Part shown: piece after piece, positions 38,151 through 49,145 of the stretch | How the letters are laid out: the number at the start of each line of letters is the position of its first letter | Numbering within the stretch: position 1 is the first letter of the stretch | Origin: Hericium rajendrae | Taxonomy: Eukaryota; Basidiomycota; Agaricomycetes; Russulales; Hericiaceae | NCBI GenBank assembly: GCA_033439255.1 | Contig: CM065886.1 | Span: forward strand, 2,108,001 to 2,172,000 | Direction: 5' to 3' | Length of the DNA stretch: 64,000 nucleotides | Translations under genes and position numbers: made by a program | The notes under the pieces: generated by a model | The model's input: the letters and a program-made list of their open reading frames with translations, nothing else | What the model was told of the DNA's origin: nothing | Database searches by the model: none

Positions 38151-39370
38151 AAATCCATGCATCGGATACGGGCACACGTACTTATTGCAGGCCCATATAG
38201 CCATATATATCTTCCATATACACAGATTTTAAAAAAAAATTTGATAAAACAAAGCCTCACGGCAGTAGACTCACGTCTGAGGGCCGTACAGGACGTTTAG
38301 AAAATTTGACGCTTGGTAAATTGTGGTACTCTGCATCTCTTCATATCTTGCGTCTTGTCCAGCGAGAGCTTTGACAGTCCAGAGCTCGCCCTGACCGAAC
38401 AGTTAAGAGACATATCTTCAACGTTCAGGATGGTTGTAAGCCAAGTGCTCATGCAGGTCGCCGATCCTTGGGCGCCACTTGGGATGGGATGCGATAAGAT
38501 CAACATAACTTACTTAAGCATCTCGCACGACAAGATTAGATGGGATCCTATCTCTACCGGCGGAATACCCTTCGCTTTCGACTTGCTTTCGAGTCTCGAC
38601 ACAATACTTTCTGCTTGCATCAGACAACGACCCGATCTGCGTGCATTCCTCCGACACCATCGCCTACAAGCTGATCTCGCGACAGCGCAGTCCCATGCTC
38701 CTACTAAGGCTGCCCACCCAGGAACGATGAACTGTCAGGATCTTCAGGCTGCGCGCCGTGCGCGCCGTGCACGTTGCGCATCCCTACACACCCGGTCGAA
38801 CCTCGCCCGTTCCAATATTCCAGCCGTGCACTCGCGAGGTGTTGGACGTCGCGCGCAAAGTCCTCGATTACTCTTCGGCGCCCTCCGGCGCCCTTTACTC
38901 GTTGGACGACCTTCGTTGATCCCGAATCGCTGTGACGGCAGGCTTGATTACGACGTGTGTGCCCTGCAGGACCGCCTCGGACACTGACCATTCCTCGCAG
39001 ACCCACCTTTATGCTCTTCTCGTCCCTTTCCGCAGTGCATACAGCAGGCAGACGCACAGAGCTGCATACGGGCACCGGCGCCTATTCGCCCATCTACAGG
39101 ACCGAGCCGCTATTGTGTCCTTCTTGGACCATAGCGACAGGCGCATGCGGATGGCAGTATACAGACACCTGCGCGGCTATGGTATCATCTGCTGCGGAAC
39201 AAAGGACGACGATGCACGAGCGGCGGAGGCGTTTAGGACTTGCCCGAAGCTGTGTGTTTCTACGTTTGTTAATGCAGAAACCCCTATAAAGCCGCCATGC
39301 CAAGCCTCGGCCCCCCCACAGACGCGCCTGTTCTCTTCTACGTTCTACAAACACAAGTTCTGCATCCACC
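38151..39370. other. unresolved stretch with some coding character
   Basis: Starts with AT-rich sequence including a poly-A/T run near 38230. Between 38300 and 39300 several plus-strand frames look partly protein-like (for example REVLDVARKVLDYSSAPSGA near 38842-38901 and CPSWTIATGACGWQYTDTC near 39116-39172), but they lie in different frames with stops between. This may be a decayed gene. No family is recognised. Confidence 0.35.
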
Positions 39371-40156
39371 ATGATTTTCGGAAATTTTTCGAAGACGTCG
39401 GCGCCCACGTTCGGGTTGTCGAGGAAGACGCCCAGTCCAGATAGTACGAGCCGGTCTCGGAAGTCGGGAGATGGGAACAAGCTGCAAGGTTTGTTTTGAT
39501 GTGGCGCACATGCAGCTAAGACCTGCTACTCATGACATCTCCTTTCAGTAGAGATACAGATACCAGACGAGCCGCAGGGTAAGCCTATTCGACTTCCCGG
39601 GGCAATCACATCTTATGAGCATCTTATGGCAACAGAATCCGTTCCCAACACGCCCTCAGGTAAAGAGGATACATGGGCGAGCTTATTCCAGGGTTTAGAA
39701 AGCGGCAGAGGTACGCTTAATCGGTGGCCTGATCCATCAACGCGTCCAGGCTGATATCGCGCGCAGTACAACGCGCCGTCGAGTCGTCAGAGCCATCGAG
39801 ACCAGCTAAAAAGGCACCCGCGGTGTCAGAATCAGCGGTACGTGCAGTCCCACGGAATCGATAATCTGACAGACGTAATTCACTAATCGCGGCGGACATA
39901 ACAGACATCTACAGCAACTGAGAGCGCTACTGCAGAGCTAGGACGCGCCTCTACATCCTTAAGACGTCGAGATACAACCGACTCGACCGAATCGGGAGCA
40001 CACAATGACAGAGACGCCGGTTTCGGTACGTGCGTCCTCGCTGCCCGCTCTACGCCTATTAAACGATCACCAGGTCCTTTGAGCTGGCGGAAAGACGGTG
40101 AAGAGTCAGAATCTGCAGACAACGGGGAGTCAATTCTTAACAACGTGCGCGCTTGA
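39371..40156 (+). CDS. Ser/Glu-rich hypothetical protein, ~184 aa
   Basis: A five-exon model, 39371-39488, 39549-39710, 39767-39837, 39905-40025 and 40074-40156, stays open and sums to 184 aa. It starts MIFGNFSKTSAPTFGLSRKT and ends ESADNGESILNNVRA. The composition is Ser/Thr/Glu/Arg-rich and largely disordered, with no domain recognised. Extra GT..AG pairs inside the second exon (GTAAGC at 39578; GTAAAG near 39660) allow alternative splicing, so the exact structure is uncertain. An open stretch QYRDILNQYKSDPALLTREI just downstream (40160-40250) might be a further exon in another isoform. Confidence 0.45.
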
Positions 40157-40310
40157 TAGCAGTATCGCGATATCCTAAATCAGTATAAATCAGACCCGGC
40201 TTTGCTCACGCGGGAGATTGATGGTGTGTGTGCCGACTTATACAAGGTGAGTGGTATAAGGGTTAGGTCGTTAACTACCTACGCGATTTCGATCATGGCC
40301 CAGAGTGATT

Positions 40311-40879
40311 TCAGTTCTTGAAATCTTGAACATGCTCCTCGAGCCAGTTCCACAGTTTCTCGCCTACTTTGGGGTCCTCGGTCGCGGGGTTAGCCTTCCC
40401 CAGCCGTGCTCACGGAATGAGAAACTGAAAGTAGACATCTCATCAGAGTCTAGGAACTCAGGCATCTAAGGAAAGCCGGCAACGAACCTTCCCGTTGCAA
40501 TCGGCGGTCTCTGGTGCTGTGTCACCCAAAGTTGAGTGAGTGCACCGTGTGGCGCAGGATATAGAATGCAATCCCGAGTCCAACTAAGTCAGGAAAACCA
40601 CAGAAAGAAGAGCGAAGCGTACAATAAGGGATTTCCTGAGACCGGTGAGGTACCGCTGCAGCTCTGTCTGGAGGTTGTCTGGGTTCACGGAGACGGAGAC
40701 GATTTTGTCCGCCACCTGCAGGAAAGACAACGTTGGAGCATGTATTCGGTAAGTACGCAAGGCGCCGCACCGGGACGATCATGATCTGCCCCGTCAAATC
40801 GGGGATCTGGTCCGCGCCCCATTTGGCTTTGGGCGGATACATCTGCTCTAGTGACTAGCACCGAGAGTGCATTGCCCAT
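40311..40879 (-). pseudogene. short-chain dehydrogenase/reductase pseudogene
   Basis: Remnant of a fungal SDR (retinol-dehydrogenase-like type). The N-terminus is kept: MGNALSV, then after a frame slip YPPKAKWGADQIPDLTGQIM. It is followed directly by C-terminal parts: SVNPDNLQTELQRYLTGL, YPAPHGALTQLW and GKANPATEDPKVGEKLWNWL before the stop. The Rossmann glycine motif and the YxxxK active site are deleted. There is a one-base frame slip after ALTQLW and an in-frame TGA where the family has Trp (IP-W-AR). Two introns are still visible, so it decayed in place or came from a DNA-level duplication, not from a processed message. Confidence 0.8.
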
Positions 40880-41922
40880 CTCGCTTTCTGGAGAGAACAG
40901 AGGGGCAAAAGGAGAAGGTGATGTTGGCAGTACGCAAGAAAGAAGCTCTGGTCATCTGAAGGCTAGGTCGTCGTGATGCCGTCTGCACTGCATGGGAGCT
41001 GCAGCATGATTGATATCGAAGCGAATCGGAATCTGTTCTTGATTTGCGCTTATGGGCTAGTCTCCCGGAGATATTTTCGCCATTCGAACGCGCGAAGGTA
41101 ACGAAGCCAAGACTTCGTGGCAACAGAGAAGTGGTGGAGCTGGAGGTACTGTACGTAGTTGGTGTACGACTCGTCGTGGCGAGGGAGGCGGCTTGCTGAT
41201 AAAGAAACAACGCCGAGGACCAGGACATCGTGCCTGGTTAAAGTTTGCGGTGGCGCAGTACTTGGTACTGTGACCTACTGGAACGTAGCGGTGGCGCCCA
41301 CCGTCGCCTCCCCATGAGTCGCTCGTACGTTGTCCGTTCTTGTATTCTGAGCTTGTTGTATTTCATGCTGTCATCTACCACGTCATGGGTTCTAATAAAG
41401 AGCCACAATACGGTCCGCCGCAGATACGACGGCTGGCTGTCCCCGAACAGACAAGCGGAGATCTAGACCTAGAAACCGCCGCGTACACAATCATATAGAC
41501 AACTAGACCCCTCGGATGACCGTAAGGCCTTCTTATATCTTTCCGTGGCGTTCACTTAAAGCACATGCGTGGCGGGCTTGCACAAGGACTGGTTGCAAGA
41601 TCATGACTCCCAGATCCCGTATAGCGTAGGGACATCCCCGTTTTTCTGTTGTGCGCCGCATTCTCTCTGCCTTTCTCCGCTGGGCTCGTGTTGTTTGAGC
41701 AAAGTGTATTTCTGCTGATAAAAACAGCTATCTTGATGGCTCCTCCAGCCTCTCCATTCACTCGTCTCCACTATCCGGTCTGCCCTCCACCCGAGTAACT
41801 GGCGAACGGTCGCCGCATCGTTTTTCAGGTAAGCTAGCGTGAACGTTAGCGCTTCCTCGTTACTGAATGGTAGTGGCGTAGGTCTACGCCGTCTCCATTA
41901 GACCCTAGTACTCCCCTCGTTG
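40880..41922. other. intergenic region, no gene seen
   Basis: About 1 kb upstream of the SDR remnant (minus strand) and of the next plus-strand gene. Frames are short and unsupported. Confidence 0.45.
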
Positions 41923-42414
41923 ATGTCCCACACCCCGCTTCCCGTTCCTAACCCGCCGGCGGACTCCTATTCGAGCGACAGCACAGTACCGTCACTCCAT
42001 CCTTCGACTAGCCTTGAACTCGAGAATGATGACGCGAACGTTCTTTGCGAAAGGCACGACCGGTGTCCTCGCCAGCCCGACACTGAGAAGCAACGGTTCG
42101 ATTTGATGGACTTACCTGGAATATCATCTATCCCCGATGTGCAGGATTCTGATTCTGAGACATTGAACTGGTCGCTGTCTGAGACTGGTGACGAATCTAC
42201 CAAAAAGGAAGAACCGAAGATATTTTCAAATAGTCTGGATCCATGGATGTTGCCTAGAACATCGACCTCAGCAGAAAGGCAGAGAAAGCGTAGCAGAACA
42301 CTTTCATCACTCATTCAAGGATTGCCAATGAGGGTATTCAAGAGCGAAGTCAACATTGAAGAGATGGAATGTGCCGTTCCACGAAATGGACAGGCACCTA
42401 GTACAAGACAATGA
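41923..42414 (+). CDS. hypothetical protein, 163 aa, single exon
   Basis: One uninterrupted frame starts MSHTPLPVPNPPADSYSSDS and stops at 42414. It is rich in Ser, Asp, Glu and Pro. A segment LMDLPGISSIPDVQDSDSET is followed by a basic patch, AERQRKRSRTLSSLI. It is probably disordered and possibly nuclear. It is convergent with the NLR-like gene, whose stop is 166 bp away. No family is recognised and no intron is needed. Confidence 0.5.
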   Translation: MSHTPLPVPNPPADSYSSDSTVPSLHPSTSLELENDDANVLCERHDRCPRQPDTEKQRFDLMDLPGISSIPDVQDSDSETLNWSLSETGDESTKKEEPKIFSNSLDPWMLPRTSTSAERQRKRSRTLSSLIQGLPMRVFKSEVNIEEMECAVPRNGQAPSTRQ

Positions 42415-42580
42415 GTAATTCATGGAGAGTCGGGCCGATCGTATCAGGTCTGCCGCAGTTTCTGAGTGAATGCTACGATTAGGCCCTAATCTAATCTAAC
42501 CTGTAACGTGCAGTTTTCAATACACCTATCACTAGAAACTCATTCTTCATCTGAATTATGCAAGAAATATGTCCCTTCTT

Positions 42581-45500
42581 TCAAATACTCTTGATTCTGA
42601 AATTTGCCCAACCATCAACATGTGCGGGGAACATCCAGTAAGCTTCAGCATAGTACATTGCCTCAGCAGAAAGGCACATGTTTTTACGTTGTTTTTCAAC
42701 GTTATTAAACAGTGTCATCGCAAGTTCGCGGTTTTGCTGGCACAAGGCAACCTCTCCGAGTGCCCGCAGTGCTCGCGCTCTTGCTATAAGATCATTTGTC
42801 TCGCATTTCTCCAAAAATGCTGTAAAGCATGAATGGGCTTCGTCATAATTCCCCGAAAGGAACTCAGTACGCCCCTTAATATAGTAGAAAGAAGTGTCCG
42901 AATCCCTGTCTGCAGGATCAGAGAGAGCGCTCAACTGGTCTCTCGACTCATCGAAATCTCCCTCGTCTGCGAAAAGACATGCTCTATAGTAAAGTGTTTG
43001 GATATGTAGGCCGCTCCCGTCTGCTAGCTTATATGCTTGATTATTAAGATCTATTGCTTCCGCGAAGTTTTTGGTGCGTATTGCGACTTCGAATAGCCCG
43101 AAGAGGGCATTGGTCTCGCTTCTTGTATAACCTAAATGTCGCGCCTGAGCAGCTGCTTCATTGAAATGTGCTCGAGAGCTACTGTAGTTGCCTAACCAGA
43201 GTTCAATGTATCCGTATTCTCTAATGATACGAATCGACATTGCTCGGTATTTCGTTGTCCAGTCTGGATTATCCTCGCGGTCAAACGCTCTAGTTGCATC
43301 TGCGAACAACGATCTGGCTCGTTCCATTTCTCCTTTATGAACCAGCATGGCTCCTAGAGCCCAATCGATGTGGGCTTTGTCCTGCCTAGTAGCGCCCTGG
43401 GCACCTCGCATAGCGTGAGCAGCTTCTTGGAGTGACTTCTCTGCTGCAGCCATTTGACCCCACCTGAATTGCCGTTCACCTATATCCGACAAGCACCGTG
43501 CCTCCGAAAGCTTTGCTCCAACCGAAGAATACAGTTGATAAGATTTCTTCAGCAAGTCAAACATAACTTCACGACCGTAAATGATATGCGAAAGATATGC
43601 CAACGCGTGTAAGCACTTCCCTTTGCTCTGGACCACTGCAAGTGTGGCTGAGACTCCCTGCGTAGCCTGCTTGCTGATCAAAGATCGAATCCCGTTGCGG
43701 AGCTTCAGATATCGCCCATGATTAGATGGAGCTATGTTGTGAGTAGGAATCGCCTCTATCAAAGCCCTCAGAGTCGTTGGTCGCGCACTATGGACTCGCA
43801 AGTGGTATAAAAATCTTGTACACATCAAGCATGCATCCAGGACATCTTCAAGTAGAGTCAATTCCAGAGCCACTACACGCTCAACGTTGACAGCCTCCTC
43901 TTTGATCCAACCGCCTTGTTCCCCGACCTTCCTGGGCGTAGCACCACTCGTCTTCAGATGGTCGCGATAGTAAGTGCGTACGCCTGTCAAGAGTGGTATA
44001 GACTGCGGCAATAGCTTATTATACGCCGTAGAGATATAGAGACGCACAGGCGCCAACATCGTCACGAAGTCGCCGCTCCGGTATGTAATCGACTGCTTGC
44101 AGGTCGCGTCCACAATCGTCAATGCGTAAGTCAATGAAGGGAACAGGCCACTGAGCTCCCGTCTATCGACCCCCCGCGGAAGAAACGCGATGACCTGCAG
44201 CACGTGAAGCACACAGTCCCCTAGCTTTCTGAGCGAAAGACTGTTGAGCGACAACTCTAACGTCACAATCAAGCTCTGGCTTTTACCGTCGCCATTATGC
44301 AGTAAGTCAACCTGCTGCTTATCCCAAGTATCTAACAGCTCCGCAAGAGACCAATCATTCTCTCGCGCGGTGTGAGCAAGCAAGTTGATCGACAGAGGAT
44401 GACAATCTAGAGACTGGAGCAACGAATCAATCATATCAGTCTTTTCAACAGGCTTGTGATACACAGCAGTAAACGCTTCACGTGCAGCGACAGGCTCGAG
44501 TGCAGGGACAGCAGTGACGTTCCACAGAATGTTCGATGGAAGAGCACGGCTACGAGTCGTCAACAGAAGTACAGTCGAAGTTAGAGCACCGAGGCTGTCA
44601 ACAGCATCTGCAATGCGAGTTTTGTCCTGAGCAGCATCCAGAAAGGTTTCCGCATTATCGAGAATCAGGAGCGACGGCGCTGACGAAAGACGCGTAGAGA
44701 TCACGCTCAGACGGTCGACTCTATCCAGAGCGAGACCAAGTGTGCCACCAATGCGATCCAAGAAGACGTCGTAAGAGACCTGCGATGCATCCATATCATC
44801 GTAGCGGATGAAGTAGCGCTGAGCGCCGAACTTCGCCACGATGTCTGGCTCGTTGAGCACAGCCTTAGCCAGACAGCTCTTCCCGATGCCGCCAGTACCG
44901 AGAAGGGCGACGTGACGAGACTGAGCGAGGAGGCCTGATACCTCGTGAACAAGATCGTCGCGTCCCACGAACAGGGATGGCTTGCCCGGTGGAAGAGTGC
45001 CTTGTGCCGTGGTCCTGGATCACAGTCAGCTTCGCGCCTGCGATCGAAGGTTGCTGCCACCCACTTCGTTTCTGCCTGAGCACGAAGTTGTTCGAACATT
45101 GTGATGATCTCTTCCAGCTTGACGTGCGTAAGGACGTTAAGCTCCGTCTAAATGAGAACCGAGCGTGAATATGGAGGCGATGGAGGCGTTAGATACGTCG
45201 AGGAGAACCTCACGTTGAAGATCTGCAGGAACCGACTGAGATCCTGCTGCCAACTCGCGATCTTCTCCTTATCGACGGTGACAGAAAGTGTTCGCGAAGT
45301 AACGCCAGCTTTAGATCGGTCTGTCACAAGGTCTTGTACGCCATCCACAGATCTTTGTGCCGATCAGAGAGACGATCAATCGAGCAACAACATGCTTACT
45401 TCTTGAGATCGCTGATAGCCCGTGTTACAGGGAGACTCAACGCTTTGTTCGGAGTGGCCGTCGTCGCCCTCCAGACCAAGAAGCTGATCTCGTAGCATTG

Positions 45501-45815
45501 GCGCGCAAGTTCTTCAAAATCCTCTTTGTTGCAGATCGTGCTCTAGATGCAGATGAGTCGCGATCGGCTCGCAGTCAGGACTGCTTGAGCCTTACCTTGA
45601 CGATGCTCAGGATTCCTGAAAAGGTGGACAGCAGGCCCTTTGCGATCTCGTTCGGGATGGCGTCTTTGACGCAGTTGATGGTATCGATGGAGGTCGACAA
45701 GGCAGATACGACTTTGTCCTTTCGACCGTGCTCGGAGGTTGCTGGTGGTTGCGGGGGTGTCTAAATCTGATGTCAGAATACATTGAACGAGAGGAACCTT
45801 GAAAGCTGCTGACAT
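42581..45815 (-). CDS. NB-ARC/TPR receptor-like (fungal NLR) protein
   Basis: STAND-class P-loop ATPase with C-terminal TPRs, the architecture of fungal NLR-like proteins used in non-self or stress sensing. A long exon ends at 42581. N-terminal exons encode a helical domain typical of Agaricomycete NLRs (DKVVSALSTSIDTINCVKDA, then LARQCYEISFLVWRATTATP, and KIASWQQDLSRFLQIF). The NB domain has a P-loop, LLGTGGIGKS (about 44885-44915), a Walker B region, PSLLILDNAE, a sensor-like segment, TVLLLTTRSRALP, and a GLPL-like CHPLSINLLA. TPR-like helices fill the last 350 residues (GYIELWLGNYSSSRAHFNEA). Start is uncertain: MSAAFK at 45815 or an upstream ATG at 45831. No fused N-terminal effector domain (HET, lipase, kinase) is recognised. 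Confidence 0.85.
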
Positions 45816-45831
45816 TCTCTCGAAATGCCAT

Positions 45832-46385
45832 GATGAGTGTGAGTGCAAGGTGGTCTGCAGCTAAGAAGCATGGGACGAGAATTTGCCATCGCGCCATCTA
45901 GACGCCAGGAGGCCGAAAAGTATCCCACGTGCATTGCACTCTATAGGACCCTATACCAACATGAACGTCTTCGAAACCACATTGCAAGTGCCCTTCTAAT
46001 TACGCATTTGGCGTTCCAATATCGCACGACATGAGAGCACACACTATCAAAGGAGTAGCGCTTACCTGGCTTTTCGAGCACCCGTATTGCAAACCAGGCT
46101 ATTAGATCCATTGAACGGATCCTCAATATCTGTATGACACATGTATGGAACAATGTGGCCGTATGTTATTCATAGCAGAACGTCGAGGGACCATAGGAAG
46201 CGAAAGCAAGGCAATGAATGCAGCAAGTACATATAAGCCAAGGGCGAAGAGCGGGGACGAAGGATCAGCAGAAGGGACTACTGACAAACGCGACAAACCA
46301 GCATGAGCGCACACCGGCGCCGTTGAACTTGAAGCGTGCTTGAAGCCGCAATGTGAGCATCGCCCGATATGTGTTCCCGCGTCCG
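45832..46385. other. intergenic region upstream of the NLR-like gene
   Basis: No supported gene. The right part (from about 46270) already shows weak similarity to the 5' exons of the orphan gene at 34.2 kb. Confidence 0.4.
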
Positions 46386-47099
46386 TGAGGCCGAAGCGCA
46401 TCCATCCAGATCCATCCCTCCTCTTTTGGGAGGTATCTTCGTTTGGCATTACGTTTACCGAACGATACTAACTCGAAACTGCAGCGCGAGGCTCAGAGCA
46501 CACGGTAGAAGACCCTAACAACTTCTGGCCCAGGGACCGTGGAGAGAAAAGAGCCCGGCGGCCGTCGATTGGCCAGCCTGCCATGTCACAGCAGAAAGTA
46601 CGCTCTCAGTGGTCTCCCTTTGATTCGTTGAAGCCTCGTTGATCCATAACTGTCAGGAATTCATCCATAAAATCAGATCACTACAGTGTCGACAGGATCC
46701 ATCCCTTTCGGCCCGCCCCAAAACCACTCGCGTCTTCACCGACCGCGAGGAATTCACGGACTCCATCCGTGACATCAAAGAGGAGCTGCTGCGACCGCAG
46801 GCCCGTCTTGAGGCCCCCCGCCCTCTAATCCATCAGCTCTTCCGTCCGCCCTGTACGTACATACCCGTCTTTCCATCTGCAGTCCATTCACTCGTATCTC
46901 GTAGATCGTTGCGCGGAACCAGTGTCGGTGCCGAGCTCTGACGACTACGACACATCCTTGAAGCAGGCAGCGAAGACAACTACGACTCTCTAGCGATGAC
47001 CAAGACGACCGAGATGAAGAGATATACGAGATGTACTTCAAGGACGACGAAGACGAGGAGACGTACCACTCCGCTGCCGAGATGGAGGAGACGTACTAA
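46386..47099 (+). pseudogene. decayed second copy of the orphan gene
   Basis: Direct-orientation paralogue of the gene at 34209-35212. The exon encoding GSEHTVEDPNNFWPRDRGEK is well kept, as is the exon EFIHKIRSLQCRQDPSLSAR with KEELLRPQARLEAPRPLIHQ. The 5' exons are eroded: the second and third exons are partly missing. The acidic tail is out of frame, with SSDDYDTSLKQ running to an early stop, while the original tail YHSAAEMEETY remains readable in another frame just downstream. The introns are retained, so this is a DNA duplication. Confidence 0.75.
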
Positions 47100-47660
47100 C
47101 TCACCCCTCCTGAGTATGGAGAGACAGGGCTGCAGGCAGGCCTGGGTTCCCAGTGCTCGATCGGTGTCATTCAAGCTTCGGCTATGTACCAGGGCTGCTT
47201 CAATTATTGTATAAGTATGCATGGTGATCATGGAGGTGCGGATGCTTTCGCTTTGGCTTCCAAGCGTTTGGGCAGGCGGGATATAGGTCTGCAGCTCTTA
47301 GTCGTCCTACGTTCTTCGCACGCTCTTCGTCAAGATCGAAGCACCAGCGCAAGATTTACGCCCTCCCGGACCTCGGCTCTGCAATTCGTCTCCGTCACTG
47401 CGTTCGCATCGTCCGCGCTCAGGCCTGCCAATAGGGTGGCGCACAGTGATTTGGCCTATACACAAGACTGCCGTCGAGTCGCCTCGATAGTGGATCGGCA
47501 GCATGATGTTTCTGTACGTACGATGCCCGGAACTCCCTGGTTCCATTGACTCATACAACAGAATTTCGTACGCTGTGCGAAAGAACACCTGCGGCAGCTT
47601 TCCTGCCGCACTTGACGTACAACAGCACACAGCGGCCGCGCGAAAGGCATCCGGTATAAG
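47100..47660. repeat. downstream part of duplicated segment (copy B)
   Basis: Matches 35213-35940 in the same orientation, with blocks such as TTCGGCTATGTACCAGGGCT and GCCCTCCCGGACCTCGGCTC. The two copies therefore share about 1.3 kb, including non-coding flank. Confidence 0.75.
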
Positions 47661-47689
47661 TAAGTGCCCTGATATTCAGCGAAATACCC

Positions 47690-48467
47690 ATGTCAACGTC
47701 CAATCGCACAACGCAGAACAACACAACACCTGCTGAATCCCCAGAGTGGACGAGGACGCCATTATCACGACTTGCTGATTATACGACCATCTTCCCCAGC
47801 CTGTTTGAAGACGAGTACGTCGAACTCGAAGGCGTTCCCGCGTGTTATCGCGTGCGAAGGGTCAGAGATGTATCAGACGCGGTAATGCGAAACTGTCCAC
47901 TTCGCGAGAAGCCCTCTGACATGCCGTTCTGCATGTGTCAGTTCTACGCAATGGCACTCGAGACAGCCGAGCCCCTCGAAACCTTGCACGACGCATTCTG
48001 GCCGACATCGTCGCTGCCCGGTCTGGTCCCGCCAAAGTTTCTATATGGATTTCCCATATACATGCCGCAGATCAAGACGTTCTGTGTGAAGCATTTGTCA
48101 GGCTCCGTCACACCCGAAGAGATTTGGAGAGATGACCCAGGATTCGATGGCTACTGGTGCGCTATGGCCTCCGAGTACCTCACCAAGGAGGTGGGGTGCC
48201 CTGTTGTCGTGACTCTTGCCTTGACCGCGCTAGATACGCCGTACGTCGCATCCATGGCCAATACATACTCCTTGAAGGACAAGGGGCGCAAGAGGCCGAC
48301 GGAAGAGCAGTGTGGTGAGTGGATTTCGACTTTTGTGCACATCTACGACCGATCATAGCTGATGAAGTTGTCACTCAGACAAGCTCGCGCAGTTGCTGTA
48401 CGGCGATCAGAGCGGGGAGGCGAAGGTGAAGTGGCATCTCGACATGCAGTTTTGCGAGTGGCATTGA
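47690..48467 (+). CDS. hypothetical protein, 237 aa
   Basis: Two exons, 47690-48314 and 48379-48467, sum to 237 aa. The start is MSTSNRTTQNNTTPAESPEW. The body looks folded and acidic: SLFEDEYVELEGVPACYRV, FCMCQFYAMALETAEPLETL, PKFLYGFPIYMPQIKTFCV, ITKEV-like strands, and an end of VKWHLDMQFCEWH. It has several cysteines but no recognisable zinc-finger pattern. I do not recognise the family. It sits immediately after the duplicated segment, so it may be another member of a lineage-specific locus. Confidence 0.65.
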
Positions 48468-49145
48468 ACCTATTGAAATAACGCGCGTCGCACATCTTGT
48501 TAGATGCAGCTACTAAGTAGAGAGAGCGACTGGTCATCGATGTATTAAGATCATCAAGAAAGTTTCATGGTATGTCTATGCCACGGGGAGTCCATGAAAT
48601 GTCGATGCCGCGTGGAGGAAGTTGAAAGTGATTAGGCGCCCGAAGCAGCGCTAGCCGGCGTTAGCCGTGCCGTCTGACGAACCTCGACTTCAGCATCAAA
48701 TCCTCCCTCCATCGACACGGTGCAGTTTACGATACTTGGCATGTATCAACAATAGCATACAAAGTGACTATCATAGCAAAAAAAAGTAGATTCACTTACA
48801 ATGTAATTGGTCTTCAGCGCGACCTTGCAATGTTCGGGCGCCAATCAGGACATGATAAGATAAGATGAACTTTTCATGCAGGCAGCGCTTCGCTGCACCG
48901 ACGACCGCCGCCCTCGGAGTCACCGCCCATCTACGTCCTTGGCACACCCTCTCCTCTTCTAGCGCCCCAGGCCTCCGAATCGAACAGCCCAGCTGTCTGA
49001 TATGACCGCGACATAACACGAGTTTTGATTTCTTCCTTTTCCAGCCACCCATTTTCGCGCTGCCAACCCGCCTGGCGCAGCGACTCACGCACGCACCCAA
49101 TACCCCTTTCTTCATATTCCGGAATATAAATATACCAAGCACACT
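48468..49145. other. intergenic region, no gene seen
   Basis: Promoter side of the ornithine carrier gene, with a C-rich tract and an ATAAATATACC motif just before the start (about 49123-49135). No other supported feature. Confidence 0.5.

Noticed and set aside
38313-38987. 224-codon plus-strand frame after the inverted repeat
   Set aside because: The composition is uneven, the second half is Arg-rich from GC content, and more protein-like peptides lie in other frames; no consistent gene model could be made.
39094-39480. Minus-strand frame with DVFEKFPKIMVDAELVFVERR
   Set aside because: It overlaps the first exon of a plus-strand gene with good splice sites and continues into unlike sequence; judged a chance frame.
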